64,000 nucleotides of DNA from Mycobacterium sp. URHD0025 (lineage in GTDB: Bacteria; Actinomycetota; Actinomycetes; Mycobacteriales; Mycobacteriaceae): NCBI RefSeq assembly GCF_000426065.1, contig NZ_AUEQ01000015.1, positions 62,001-126,000 of the forward strand, written 5' to 3'. The notes under the pieces are model-generated. The model worked only from the letters and a program-made list of their open reading frames with translations. It was not told where the DNA came from and ran no database searches. Both the position numbers and the translations under genes were made by a program. Shown here piece by piece: positions 48,336 through 57,247 of this stretch; the stretch's first letter is position 1; the number at the start of each line of letters is the position of its first letter.

Positions 48336-49600
48336 GCACCCGGACCGGAACTCCCCCCACCGTCGATCCGACCCGCTGGCCGGACGTGGCACGTCCGCCA
48401 CGCGGACCCGTAGCCGCGATGTCGGGCGTCATAGCCGACCGACTGCTGCGACGGGCCACCGCGACGTTGCCGGTACGGCTGGCGCTGCCTGACGGAACCG
48501 TGATCGGGGCGGCCGATCCGACTCTGCCCACCATGGTCATCGACCGGCCGGAGGCCCTGGCCCGGCGGATCGGCTGTCACGGCCTGATCGGGTTCGGCGA
48601 GTCGTACATGGCCGGCGAGTGGCATTCAACCGATCTCGTCGGGTTGCTCACCGAGTTCGGCAGGTCGATGGGCGATCTGATTCCCGCTGGGCTGCAACGA
48701 TTCCGGACTGTGACGCTGCCCCGCTCGCCGCGCGCCACCCACAACGACCCTGCGCAGTCGCGACGCAACATCGCGGCGCACTACGACCTGTCGAATGAGC
48801 TGTTCTCGGAGTTTCTCGACGAGACCATGACGTACTCGAGCGCGCTGTTCGGCCAACTGCCGGGGACGGCGGCCGGGCTGGCCGACGCCCAGCGCCGGAA
48901 GATCGACCGGCTGCTCGACACCGCGGGTGTAGGACCGGGTAGCCGGGTTCTGGAGATCGGTACCGGTTGGGGTGAGCTCTGCATCCGCGCCGCCGAGCGC
49001 GGCGCGCAGGTCCGCTCGATCACCCTGTCCACCGAACAACAACGGCTGGCCCGGCAGAGGGTGGCGGCGGCCGGCCTGTCAGACCGAGTCGACATCGACC
49101 TGCTCGACTATCGCGACGTCGACGGCTGCTACGACGCCGTAGTGTCCGTCGAGATGGTGGAAGCCGTGGGATACCGGTTCTGGCCCACCTATTTTCGAAC
49201 ACTGGACAGGCTCGTCACCCCGGGCGGGTTGGTCGCCATCCAGGCGATCACGATGCCACACGATCGCATGCTGGCCTCGCGCGGCACTCACACCTGGATA
49301 CAGAAGTACATCTTCCCTGGGGGCCTGCTGCCGTCGACCGAAGCGATCATCGGTCTCACCGAACGGCACACCCGGCTGCGCACCGTCGACATGATGTCGC
49401 TGCGGCCGCACTACGCCGAGACCCTGCGACTGTGGCGGGAACAGTTCGTCTCGCGCCTCGACACGGTGGCAGCGCTCGGTTTCGACGATGTCTTCGCCCG
49501 GATGTGGGAGCTGTATTTGGCATACTCCGAAGCCGGTTTCGCCTCGGGCTATCTCGACGTCTACCAGTGGACATTCGCCCCGACAGGAGGACCCCGGTGA
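48332..49600 (+). CDS. ufaA1: Cyclopropane-fatty-acid-synthase-like methyltransferase
   Basis: A 422-residue SAM methyltransferase. The N-terminal 120 residues form the CFA-synthase lipid-binding domain (GLIGFGESYMAGEWHSTDLVGLL). The Rossmann part has YDLSNELFSEFLDETMTYSSALF and VLEIGTGWGELCIRAAERGAQV. M. tuberculosis UfaA1 (Rv0447c) is reported to make tuberculostearic acid from oleate; the synteny supports orthology. GTG 48332 overlaps the DUF1365 stop, and the next gene begins at GTG 49597 with an AGGAGG. Confidence 0.92.
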   Translation: MSTRTGTPPTVDPTRWPDVARPPRGPVAAMSGVIADRLLRRATATLPVRLALPDGTVIGAADPTLPTMVIDRPEALARRIGCHGLIGFGESYMAGEWHSTDLVGLLTEFGRSMGDLIPAGLQRFRTVTLPRSPRATHNDPAQSRRNIAAHYDLSNELFSEFLDETMTYSSALFGQLPGTAAGLADAQRRKIDRLLDTAGVGPGSRVLEIGTGWGELCIRAAERGAQVRSITLSTEQQRLARQRVAAAGLSDRVDIDLLDYRDVDGCYDAVVSVEMVEAVGYRFWPTYFRTLDRLVTPGGLVAIQAITMPHDRMLASRGTHTWIQKYIFPGGLLPSTEAIIGLTERHTRLRTVDMMSLRPHYAETLRLWREQFVSRLDTVAALGFDDVFARMWELYLAYSEAGFASGYLDVYQWTFAPTGGPR

Positions 49601-50376
49601 ACCTGCTCATCGTCACCGCGGTATCCCTGGCCGCACTGGCCGTCGTGCACGGGGCGACCTTCTTTATCGGCCGAAAACTCGGGCGGTACAACGTGGTCGA
49701 CGTGGCCTGGGGAATCGGGTTCATCGTGGTCGCCGCCGTCAGCGCCGTTCTCGGCACCGGCGATCTCTTCCGGCGCGTCCTGCTGTTGATACTCATCACC
49801 GTCTGGGCGGGCCGATTGTCCTGGCACATGGCGCTCAAGTCCGCGGGTAAAGGAGAAGATCCGCGCTATCAGGAGCTGCTCGATGGTGACTATTCGGCCG
49901 GTCACGTGCTGCGCAAGGTGTTCGTGATCCAGGCAGCGGCAACCTGGTTCGTTTCACTGCCGGTGCAGCTTTCGTCGGTCCTCGGCCCGACGCCGGCCGC
50001 CCTGCGACCGGTTCTGATTGTGGGCGTATCGATCTGGGCCGTCGGGCTGGCGTTCGAGGCGGTCGGCGACCATCAGCTCCACAGATTCAAATCCGACCCG
50101 GCCAACCGGGGAGCGATCATGGACCGTGGATTGTGGGCCTGGACCCGCCATCCCAACTATTTCGGCGACTGCTGCGTCTGGTGGGGATTGTGGCTGTCGA
50201 GCATCTGCGGCTGGCTGTCGCTGGCCACGGTGCTGTCCCCGGTCTTGATGACGTACTTCCTGGTGTACGCGACCGGCGCCCGGTTGGCCGAGAAGCACAT
50301 GGCGGGCCGACCGGGCTTCGCGGAATACTGCTCGCGCACTTCATTTTTCATTCCGATGGCACCGAGATCCGGATAA
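49597..50376 (+). CDS. DUF1295-family steroid-reductase-like membrane protein (Rv0446c-like)
   Basis: A 259-residue membrane protein with six or so helices and the isoprenylcysteine-methyltransferase/steroid-5-alpha-reductase-like C-terminus DRGLWAWTRHPNYFGDCCVWWGLWLSS. The His-Pro-Asn-Tyr motif is diagnostic for the fold. The start is GTG 49597, which overlaps the UfaA1 stop by 4 bases and has an AGGAGG ribosome site. It is probably an NADPH-dependent reductase of an unsaturated lipid made by UfaA1; this is inference. Confidence 0.9.
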   Translation: MNLLIVTAVSLAALAVVHGATFFIGRKLGRYNVVDVAWGIGFIVVAAVSAVLGTGDLFRRVLLLILITVWAGRLSWHMALKSAGKGEDPRYQELLDGDYSAGHVLRKVFVIQAAATWFVSLPVQLSSVLGPTPAALRPVLIVGVSIWAVGLAFEAVGDHQLHRFKSDPANRGAIMDRGLWAWTRHPNYFGDCCVWWGLWLSSICGWLSLATVLSPVLMTYFLVYATGARLAEKHMAGRPGFAEYCSRTSFFIPMAPRSG

Positions 50377-50378
50377 AG

Positions 50379-50960
50379 ATGACGGCGCAGGCCCCGGTAG
50401 CTAGGCTGCTGTGGGTGACCGCCGAACTCGACGCGCTGTTGCGCCGGGTCGCCCGACGCGACGTCGACGCCTTTGCCGAGCTGTACGACCATACGCGGTC
50501 ACGGGTGTTCGGCCTGGTCATGCGGGTTCTGCGGGATCCGGGATACAGCGAGGAAACCACCCAGGAGATCTACCTCCAGGTGTGGCGCACAGCAGACAGC
50601 TACGACCCGACGGCGGGATCCCCGATGGCCTGGCTGATGACGCTGGCACACCGGCGGGCGGTGGACCGGGTGCGTGCCGAACAAGCCGCCGGCCATCGTG
50701 AGTCCCGCTACGGTGCGGCCAACGTGGAGCCGCCGGCCGATCACGTCGCTGAGTCGGTCATCACCCAGGACGAGCAGCGGCGCGTTGCCGAATGCCTGTC
50801 CGGACTGACCGCCGCCCAGCGCGAATGCATCCACCTCGCCTACTACGACGGACTGACCTACAACCAGGTCTCTCAACGGTTGGCGGCCAACCTCGCCACC
50901 ATCAAATCCCGGATGCGTGATGCCCTCCGCGGCCTGCGCAACTGTCTGGGGGCCGCATGA
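50379..50960 (+). CDS. sigK: ECF RNA polymerase sigma factor SigK
   Basis: A 193-residue ECF sigma factor. Region 2 is FAELYDHTRSRVFGLVMRVLRDPGYSEETTQEIYLQVWRTADSYDP, and region 4 is SGLTAAQRECIHLAYYDGLTYNQVSQRLAANLATIKSRMRDALRGL. ATG 50379 lies 2 bases after the previous stop. Its anti-sigma gene overlaps it. In M. tuberculosis SigK drives mpt70, mpt83 and its own operon, and the promoter at 46260 fits autoregulation. Confidence 0.95.
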   Translation: MTAQAPVARLLWVTAELDALLRRVARRDVDAFAELYDHTRSRVFGLVMRVLRDPGYSEETTQEIYLQVWRTADSYDPTAGSPMAWLMTLAHRRAVDRVRAEQAAGHRESRYGAANVEPPADHVAESVITQDEQRRVAECLSGLTAAQRECIHLAYYDGLTYNQVSQRLAANLATIKSRMRDALRGLRNCLGAA

Positions 50961-51658
50961 CCGGACCCGTTGACCACGAACTGATCGAGCTGGCGACGCC
51001 GTATGCGCTGAACGCGGTGTCCGACAGCGAGCGCGCTGACATCGAACGACGTCTGGCAGTGGCCCCAGCCGAGATCGCCGCCCAGTTCACGGGCGAGGTC
51101 CAGGACGTGCGGGAGACCATGGCCCGGCTGGCGGGATCCACCGCCGTCGAACCACCGCCGCATCTGCGCGCGCAGATTCTGGCAGCGGTCTCGGTTCGCG
51201 AGTTGCGGCCCTCACCGCGCTGGCGAACCACGGCCCTGGCGGCCGCGGCAGCCGTCGTCATCGCCCTCGCCGGTGTCGGTATCGGGATCGCGCTGCGGCC
51301 CGGCCCGCAGACGACGACCGCTGAGCAGATCTTCGCCTCACCCGACGTACGGACCGTGTCCGGGGCCATCCCCACCGGCGGGACCGCGACCGTGGTGTTC
51401 TCCCGCGAGCGCAACGCCGGGGTGCTGGTGATGAACGGCGTCACGCCCCCGCAAACCGGCACCGTCTATCAGATGTGGCTGCTGCGTGAGGGCGGTGCGG
51501 AGTCGGCGGGCACCATGGACTCCGCCGCCGTCGCGCCGTCCACCACGGCGGTGCTGCCAAACCTCGGCGACGCATCGGCCCTGGCCTTCACCGTCGAGCC
51601 GGGCGGTGGTTCGACCACGCCGACCACGCCGATCTTTGCCGAGCTGCCATTGCGGTGA
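50957..51658 (+). CDS. rskA: Anti-sigma-K factor RskA
   Basis: A 233-residue membrane anti-sigma factor. Residues 1-85 bind SigK (HELIELATPYALNAVSDSERADIERRLA), one transmembrane helix follows at about 95-115 (TALAAAAAVVIALAGVGIGIAL), and the extracytoplasmic domain is about 115 residues. The ATG overlaps the sigK stop (ATGA). In M. tuberculosis RskA is cleaved by site-2-type proteolysis to free SigK; the same topology is seen here. Confidence 0.93.
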   Translation: MTGPVDHELIELATPYALNAVSDSERADIERRLAVAPAEIAAQFTGEVQDVRETMARLAGSTAVEPPPHLRAQILAAVSVRELRPSPRWRTTALAAAAAVVIALAGVGIGIALRPGPQTTTAEQIFASPDVRTVSGAIPTGGTATVVFSRERNAGVLVMNGVTPPQTGTVYQMWLLREGGAESAGTMDSAAVAPSTTAVLPNLGDASALAFTVEPGGGSTTPTTPIFAELPLR

Positions 51659-51731
51659 CACGCATGAGGTGGGCCGACGCCGGGTATTACTGACCTCACC
51701 GCACAAGTCGGCGAAGGAAGTGGTGCACGAC

Positions 51732-52613
51732 ATGTCACAAGCCGCGAACGACCTCAGCAAGGCGCCCACACCGGATCAGGCCGAGGACAACGCGTTCTTC
51801 CCCTCGCCCTACTCGTTGAGTCAATACACGTCCGCCAAGACCGACTTCGCCGGCGTCGAACACCCCGGTGCCTACACCGAGGGCCGGTGGAAGGTCCTCA
51901 TGATCGCCACCGAAGAGCGATATGTGTTGTGCCAGAACGGAAAGATGTTCTCTACGGGTAACCATCCGGTGGAGACGCTGCTGCCGCTGCACCACCTGAT
52001 GCAGACCGGATTCGACGTCGACGTCGCGACCATCTCGGGGTACCCGGCCAAGCTGGAACTGTGGGCCATGCCCCACGAGGACCAAGCCGTGCTGTCGACG
52101 TACGAGGCACTCAAGCCCAAGCTCAAACAACCCCTCAAGCTGTCCGAGCTGGTCGCGGGTCTCAAGGCCTCCGACTATCTCGCCATCTTCGTTCCCGGCG
52201 GGCACGGCGCCGTCGTGGGACTGCCGGGCAGCGAAGCAGTAGGTCACACACTGAACTGGGCGCTCGACCACGGCCGGTTCATCATCACCCTCTGCCACGG
52301 CCCGGCCGCGCTGCTGGCAGCCGGTCTGGGCGAGGCCCCGTCGCCGTTCGCCGGATACTCGGTGTGCGTGTTCCCCGACTCGCTCGACGAGGGACCCAAC
52401 ATCGATATCGGTTATCTGCCCGGACGTCTGCAGTGGCTCGTCGCCGACCTGCTCGCCAAGCAGGGGCTCACCATCGTCAACGACGACATGGCCGGCACCG
52501 TGCACCAAGACCGCCGCCTGCTCACGGGCGACAGCCCGCTGGCCTCAGACGCGCTGGGCAAACTGGCGGTCAACTGCCTGCTCGACGCGCTCGGGCAGCA
52601 GCCTCAGGCCTGA
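51732..52613 (+). CDS. hchA: Hsp31/HchA-type DJ-1 family protein
   Basis: A 293-residue DJ-1/PfpI superfamily protein of the Hsp31 branch: MIATEERYVLCQNGKMFSTGNHPVETLLPLHHLMQTGFDVDVATISG, FVPGGHGAVVGLPGS and the nucleophile in TLCHGPAALLAAG. Hsp31 is a chaperone and glyoxalase III that detoxifies methylglyoxal. It starts at ATG 51732 behind GAAGGAAG. It sits after rskA as a separate unit and converges with the small membrane-protein gene. Confidence 0.92.
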   Translation: MSQAANDLSKAPTPDQAEDNAFFPSPYSLSQYTSAKTDFAGVEHPGAYTEGRWKVLMIATEERYVLCQNGKMFSTGNHPVETLLPLHHLMQTGFDVDVATISGYPAKLELWAMPHEDQAVLSTYEALKPKLKQPLKLSELVAGLKASDYLAIFVPGGHGAVVGLPGSEAVGHTLNWALDHGRFIITLCHGPAALLAAGLGEAPSPFAGYSVCVFPDSLDEGPNIDIGYLPGRLQWLVADLLAKQGLTIVNDDMAGTVHQDRRLLTGDSPLASDALGKLAVNCLLDALGQQPQA

Positions 52614-53050
52614 ATCCGCGGCGGAGCCGGATTCGGGAGCCGCCGCTTCAGGCGCGCGCTCCGCAGTATCTGCATCGCCATGTTGGTGGAGGTGATCATC
52701 GGGAAGACGCCGAGAAACGTGCGCTCCGACGGGGTGCGTCCGTGTAGCTGTTCGAGGCTGCCGAAGACATAGAAGCATCCGATACAGAACAAGGTGGCCG
52801 GAACGGCGAGCGCCAGGACGCTGCCACGATCGGCGAGGACCTGCCGTGCCAGGGACAGCTCGTCGTCCGTGAGCGCTTCACGTTTACGAACCTTGCCCAA
52901 CGTCGCCGACAGGGCGCCGACGGCGAGCTTCGAGGTGACGTGGGAGTGGCTCCTCATCCGCCTGGTGAACACGAATGCCACGACCGCGAACAGCCAGATC
53001 AGTGCGAAGGAGACGATCGACAGGATGCCGTACAGAGTCGACGTGGTCAT
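52604..53050 (-). CDS. Small membrane protein in the mmpS-mmpL operon
   Basis: A 148-residue protein with two strong helices at the N-terminal end (LYGILSIVSFALIWLFAVVAFVFTRR and, around residue 80, LALAVPATLFCIGCFYVFG) and a charged centre and tail. Its start codon is one base from the stop of mmpL, so it is co-transcribed with mmpS-mmpL. No family recognised. Its stop overlaps the hchA stop region by 10 bases. It may be an accessory of the exporter. Confidence 0.7.
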   Translation of the reverse strand: MTTSTLYGILSIVSFALIWLFAVVAFVFTRRMRSHSHVTSKLAVGALSATLGKVRKREALTDDELSLARQVLADRGSVLALAVPATLFCIGCFYVFGSLEQLHGRTPSERTFLGVFPMITSTNMAMQILRSARLKRRLPNPAPPRIQA

Positions 53051-53051
53051 G

Positions 53052-55892
53052 TCACGCCTCCACTCGCTGCCGTTGGGTCAGCGGCTGCCGTAGCGGGCGC
53101 TGCCGGATGAAAGTCGGCCACCAGAACCACGGACCGAGGAAACGCAACAGGCAGGGCACCACGAACGACCGCACGACCAGTGTGTCGAGCAGCAGGCCGA
53201 TACACACCGTCGAGCCCACCTGGCCGATCGTGCGCAGATCGCTGATCAACATGGCCAGCATGGTGAACGCGAACACCAGACCCGCGGAGGTCACCACACC
53301 ACCGGTGCTCCCGAGAGCGCGGATCAGGCCGGTGTTCAGCCCCGCACCCGACTCCTCCTTGACCCGCGAAATCAGCAACAGGTTGTAGTCCGAGCCGACC
53401 GCGACCAGGATGATGAAGGTCAGTGGCAATACCAGCCAGTGCAGGTGCAGCCCGATCAGGTGCTGCCACACCAGGATTGACAGCCCGAACGCGCCGGCAT
53501 ACGAGAAGGCCACCGTGCCGGGAATGACCATGGCCGCGACCAGGCTCCTGGTCAGGTACAGCATGATCAAGAAGATCAGCACGAACGCGGCGATCGCCAC
53601 GATGAGCAGATCGGACGCGGCGTAGGCCTTGATGTCCTTGTTGTTCGACCCCGCGCCGCCGATGTAGATCTTGGAACCGGCCAGCGAGGTCTCCTTCAGT
53701 GCCGCCTTGATCGCGTCGGGGAACTGTTCGACGTGGTCGATCCCTTCCGGACCCATGGCATTGCCCTCGTGGGTGACGATGAACCGGGCGGCCTTCCCGT
53801 CGGGCGACATCATCAGCTGCATGCCGGTCTTGACATCCTCGTTGTCGAACGCCTCCCTCGGGATGTAGAAGAAGTCGTCACTGCGAGATTTGTCGAAGTC
53901 GTTGCCCACGTTGATCAGGTCGTAGTACGTCTGGTCGGTCTGGGTGGACTGCAGATGCGCGGGTCCGTAGTTGTTCGTGATAACGCCCAGCAGGGACTGG
54001 CTGTCGGCCATCATCCGTTCCAACTGCGAGATCATCTGCGGCAGCAGCCGATCGATGGCCTCGAACGATGTGACGGCGTCGGCGATCTGGGCATCGAGGC
54101 TGTCGATGCCGTCGAGTGAGTCGAACAGCGATCGCATCGCCCAGCAGGCCGGGATGTCGAAACAGTGTGGCTCCCAATAGAAGTAGTTCTTCAGGGGCCG
54201 TAGGAAGTCGTCGAGGTTGGAGATCCCGGCGTTCATGTCGTCGGTGACCTGCTTGAGATTCTCCAGTGTCAGCACCGTCGAATGCAGTTCGTCCGCCATC
54301 TGCCGGGTCAGCCCGATCACCTTCTGCAACACCTCGACCGAACGCGCCTGGATCTCGGCCTGCTTGTCGGTGTTCTCGTTCTGCTGCTCGGTGAACGGCA
54401 ACTGCTGGCCGCTTCCGCTGCCCTGGGTGGTGAACAAGTAGGGAATCGTGGCGTGCTCCAGCGGCCGGCCCAGTGGCCTGGTGATGCTCTGAACCATCGC
54501 GACACCGGGTAGCCGGATGAGGCTCTTGGCGACCCGGTCCAATGAGATGAAGTCCGCCGAGTTGCGCATGTCGTGATCGCTCTCGACCATCAGCATCTCA
54601 CTGAACAACTTGCTCTGCGAGAAGTGGCGATCAGAGGCCTCGAAACCGAGATTGGCTGCACCATCGGCAGGTTGATAGGCACGATCGTCGTAGCTCACCT
54701 TGAAGGTGGGTACGAAAACCGCACCGATCATCACCACGGCGGCACTGGCGGCGAAGACGGGTTTGGGCCATCGCACCACACTCGTCGCGATCCGCCGGTA
54801 CAAGTGCCCCTTGGTCATGCGCTTGGGATCGAACAGACCGAACAGGCTGCCGAGGGTGAGCAGTGCCGGCGCGAGGGTCAGAGCCGCGGCGATGGTGAAC
54901 AGCATGCTGATGGCGACCGCCGGCCCCATGGTGTGGAAATAGTCCAGCCTGGCCAGGCTCAGGCAGTAGCAGGCCCCGGCGATGGTCAGTCCGGAGCCGA
55001 TGATGATGGGAGCGACGCTGCGGTAGGCGGTGTAGAAGGCGTCGTCGCGGCTCTCGCCGTCCTGTCGGGCCTCCTGATACCGCCCCATCAAGAAGATGCC
55101 GTAGTCGGTTCCCGCCCCCAATGTCAGTGCCACCACGATGTTCACCGCGAACGACGACAACGGGATGATGCCGAAGTGACCGAGCGTCGCGATGACGCCC
55201 TTGGCGACAAGCATTTCGATCAGCACGCTCACCAGCGGCACCAGTACGTTGGCCACCGACCGGTAGACCACGAGCAGCATGATCACGATGAGGATGATCG
55301 TCAGGATCGTGATGTTGTTGAGGCTGGAGTTTGCGATGGTCAGCGTGTCCGATGCCAGCGGGGCGGCACCGCTGACGTAGACCTTGAGCCCCGGCGGTGG
55401 GGTGTCATCGGCGATGATGTCCCGCACCGCGTTCACCGACTCGTTCGCCTGGAGCTGGCCGATGTTTCCGGCCAACCGCAGCAACACGAAAGTTGACTTG
55501 CCGTCCACACTTTGGGCACCGGCCGCGGTGATCGGCTTGCCCCACAGGTCCATCACGTACTGCACGTGCTCGGGGTCCTGCTTGAGCCGGTTCATCAGAT
55601 CGTCGTAATACCGGTGATCGCCGTCGTCGAGCGGTCGGTCGGCCTCGAACACCAACATGGTGAGGCTCGTGGAGGTGGACTCTTGGAACTTCTCGCCGAT
55701 GCGCAGCATCGCGACCTGCGAGGGTGCGTAGTTCGGGATCATCGAGCCTGCCAATTGCTCAGCGACGTGCTCGACCTGCGGGATGAAGGTGTTGGTGGTG
55801 ACGGCGAGAAGCGCCCAGAACACGATGATCGGCACGACAAGGACGCGCACGGAGCGGGCGACGAGTGGGCGGTTGGCCCGATGATTGCTCAC
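53052..55892 (-). CDS. MmpL-family RND lipid transporter
   Basis: A 946-residue RND/MMPL exporter of mycobacterial envelope lipids or siderophores. Both halves have the core: LTLGAGTDYGIFLMGRYQE and VAVGSDYNLLLISRVKEE, with the proton-relay Asp-Tyr pairs in helices 4 and 10. The second periplasmic loop contains the long coiled-coil insertion seen in MmpL4/5-type proteins (WEPHCFDIPACWAMRSLFDSLD). It overlaps mmpS by 4 bases. It resembles MmpL4 (Rv0450c) in family and in neighbourhood to the sigK operon. Substrate unknown. Confidence 0.93.
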   Translation of the reverse strand: MSNHRANRPLVARSVRVLVVPIIVFWALLAVTTNTFIPQVEHVAEQLAGSMIPNYAPSQVAMLRIGEKFQESTSTSLTMLVFEADRPLDDGDHRYYDDLMNRLKQDPEHVQYVMDLWGKPITAAGAQSVDGKSTFVLLRLAGNIGQLQANESVNAVRDIIADDTPPPGLKVYVSGAAPLASDTLTIANSSLNNITILTIILIVIMLLVVYRSVANVLVPLVSVLIEMLVAKGVIATLGHFGIIPLSSFAVNIVVALTLGAGTDYGIFLMGRYQEARQDGESRDDAFYTAYRSVAPIIIGSGLTIAGACYCLSLARLDYFHTMGPAVAISMLFTIAAALTLAPALLTLGSLFGLFDPKRMTKGHLYRRIATSVVRWPKPVFAASAAVVMIGAVFVPTFKVSYDDRAYQPADGAANLGFEASDRHFSQSKLFSEMLMVESDHDMRNSADFISLDRVAKSLIRLPGVAMVQSITRPLGRPLEHATIPYLFTTQGSGSGQQLPFTEQQNENTDKQAEIQARSVEVLQKVIGLTRQMADELHSTVLTLENLKQVTDDMNAGISNLDDFLRPLKNYFYWEPHCFDIPACWAMRSLFDSLDGIDSLDAQIADAVTSFEAIDRLLPQMISQLERMMADSQSLLGVITNNYGPAHLQSTQTDQTYYDLINVGNDFDKSRSDDFFYIPREAFDNEDVKTGMQLMMSPDGKAARFIVTHEGNAMGPEGIDHVEQFPDAIKAALKETSLAGSKIYIGGAGSNNKDIKAYAASDLLIVAIAAFVLIFLIMLYLTRSLVAAMVIPGTVAFSYAGAFGLSILVWQHLIGLHLHWLVLPLTFIILVAVGSDYNLLLISRVKEESGAGLNTGLIRALGSTGGVVTSAGLVFAFTMLAMLISDLRTIGQVGSTVCIGLLLDTLVVRSFVVPCLLRFLGPWFWWPTFIRQRPLRQPLTQRQRVEA

Positions 55893-56380
55893 GCGGACTT
55901 CACCCGGCAGGTGACGTCGGCTTCGGCATGGGTGGACGATTGTTCATCGCGCACAACGCCGTTGACCAGCATCCGGCACCCGACTTCGCCCCCGCTGACC
56001 TGTGCCGACATGCTGCCGGACACGACGGTCAGTGTGGACGTCTCGGTGTGTGTCCATGGCAGCTCTGTGAGATCCACCTTGTGCGGGTGCCCGTCGATGT
56101 CGACATAACTCAACATCCCGCCCTCACCGATCGAGCCGAACAACTCATAGGTCAGCTGCTTCGGGGTGAACTGCTCGGGCGCTTGCGCGGCGAGGACGGC
56201 GGGCACCGGGCCCGGTTCGGACATCTGATGCACCTTCCAGACCCCAAGCCCTCCCACACCGACGGCGATCACGGTGACCAGCGGCAGCCATCCGTTCTCC
56301 AGGATGGTCAGGCTTCGCGGTCTGCGTCCGACTCTGCCGGGTTCTCGATCGCCGCCGCTCGCGGGTTGCTCGCCGCTCAT
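55889..56380 (-). CDS. MmpS-family exporter accessory protein
   Basis: A 163-residue single-pass membrane protein: a basic N-terminus, one helix (NGWLPLVTVIAVGVGGLGVWKVH), and a periplasmic beta domain with KQLTYELFGSIGEGGMLSYVDIDGHPHKVDLTELPWTHTETSTLTV, the MmpS signature. It cooperates with MmpL in lipid or siderophore export. Its stop overlaps the mmpL start. Upstream (56381-56649) lies an AT-rich TATAT/ATATA inverted pair around 56390-56405 next to its start, and the gap to the MarR gene is otherwise featureless. Confidence 0.94.
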   Translation of the reverse strand: MSGEQPASGGDREPGRVGRRPRSLTILENGWLPLVTVIAVGVGGLGVWKVHQMSEPGPVPAVLAAQAPEQFTPKQLTYELFGSIGEGGMLSYVDIDGHPHKVDLTELPWTHTETSTLTVVSGSMSAQVSGGEVGCRMLVNGVVRDEQSSTHAEADVTCRVKSA

Positions 56381-56626
56381 GACGGAAATATATATCGCAT
56401 ATAGGAACCAATCCTCAAGGTGCTCGCGGCGCTCGGACGCACATTCACAGCAGGCTGACAGGCGCCTGCCGACAGGCCGTGACGGCGCCGACGGTCAATA
56501 ATCGCACGAATTACCGGGGATTCTGCCGACTTTCCCAGCTCGCGGATTCCCCACATCGTCCTGCGCCGGCCCGACTTCGCGACCGCAGGCCAAGCGAGCC
56601 GCACGCTCGGTGCGCTCAATTTACTT

Positions 56627-56647
56627 CCCATTTCTGATATAAATGGG
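56627..56647. promoter_or_regulatory. MarR-type operator upstream of the marR gene
   Basis: CCCATTT (56627-56633) and AAATGGG (56641-56647) are inverted 7-bp arms with a 7-bp AT-rich spacer, ending 2 bases before GTG 56650 of the MarR gene. This is an expected autoregulatory site, analogous to the divergent MarR-controlled mmpS5-mmpL5 arrangement in M. tuberculosis (Rv0678). Confidence 0.6.
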
Positions 56648-56649
56648 TC

Positions 56650-57120
56650 GTGGCCAGCACACCCACCGACAGCAGCGTGGAAGCGGTTTCGGCGATGCTC
56701 GTGGCGAGCGCCGATCTGATGTGGCGCCACCTCGCCGATCGCAAGGGGCTGAGCGCGAGCGCGACGCTGGTTCTCGTCCGTCTCAACCGGGAGGGGCCGA
56801 TGCGGGTCACCGCGCTCGCCGAGGCAGAGGGGGCGAGCCAATCGGGCATGACACAACTGGTGCAGCGCCTGGAAAGCCAAGGGCTGCTGGAACGTTGCAG
56901 CGATCCCGACGATGGCCGGGCGTGCCTGGTGAAGGTCAGCGAGGGTGGCCGCCGCCTGTGGGAGGAACGTGCCGTCGTCCGCAAGCAACGCATCGCCGAG
57001 CTGTTGGCCGCGTTGCCGGAGGACGACCAGACAACACTGTGGCTCGCCGCTCAGGTCGCGGCCCGGCTGGTCGATCAGATGCGCGCGACAGCCGACGCTC
57101 CGGACATCACCGGCGAATAG
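56650..57120 (+). CDS. MarR-family transcriptional regulator
   Basis: A 156-residue winged-helix regulator: LSASATLVLVRLNREGPMRVTALAEAEGASQSGMTQLVQRLESQGLLERCSDPDDGRACLVKVSEGGRRLWEERA. This covers the recognition helix and wing (DPDDGRA). It starts at GTG 56650. Its position opposite mmpS-mmpL suggests it represses that operon, in the manner of Rv0678 for mmpS5-mmpL5. Ligand unknown. Confidence 0.92.
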   Translation: MASTPTDSSVEAVSAMLVASADLMWRHLADRKGLSASATLVLVRLNREGPMRVTALAEAEGASQSGMTQLVQRLESQGLLERCSDPDDGRACLVKVSEGGRRLWEERAVVRKQRIAELLAALPEDDQTTLWLAAQVAARLVDQMRATADAPDITGE

Positions 57121-57247
57121 GGTGATGCCCGAGACCTTCACACGTCGACAATCGCACCGGCCACCATCGCTGCGAACCCCGGAAAATACGTAGTCCTCTG
57201 CCCGCACCGGGGCTACGTTGACGCCGATCCCCCAGGAGGCGAACGCA

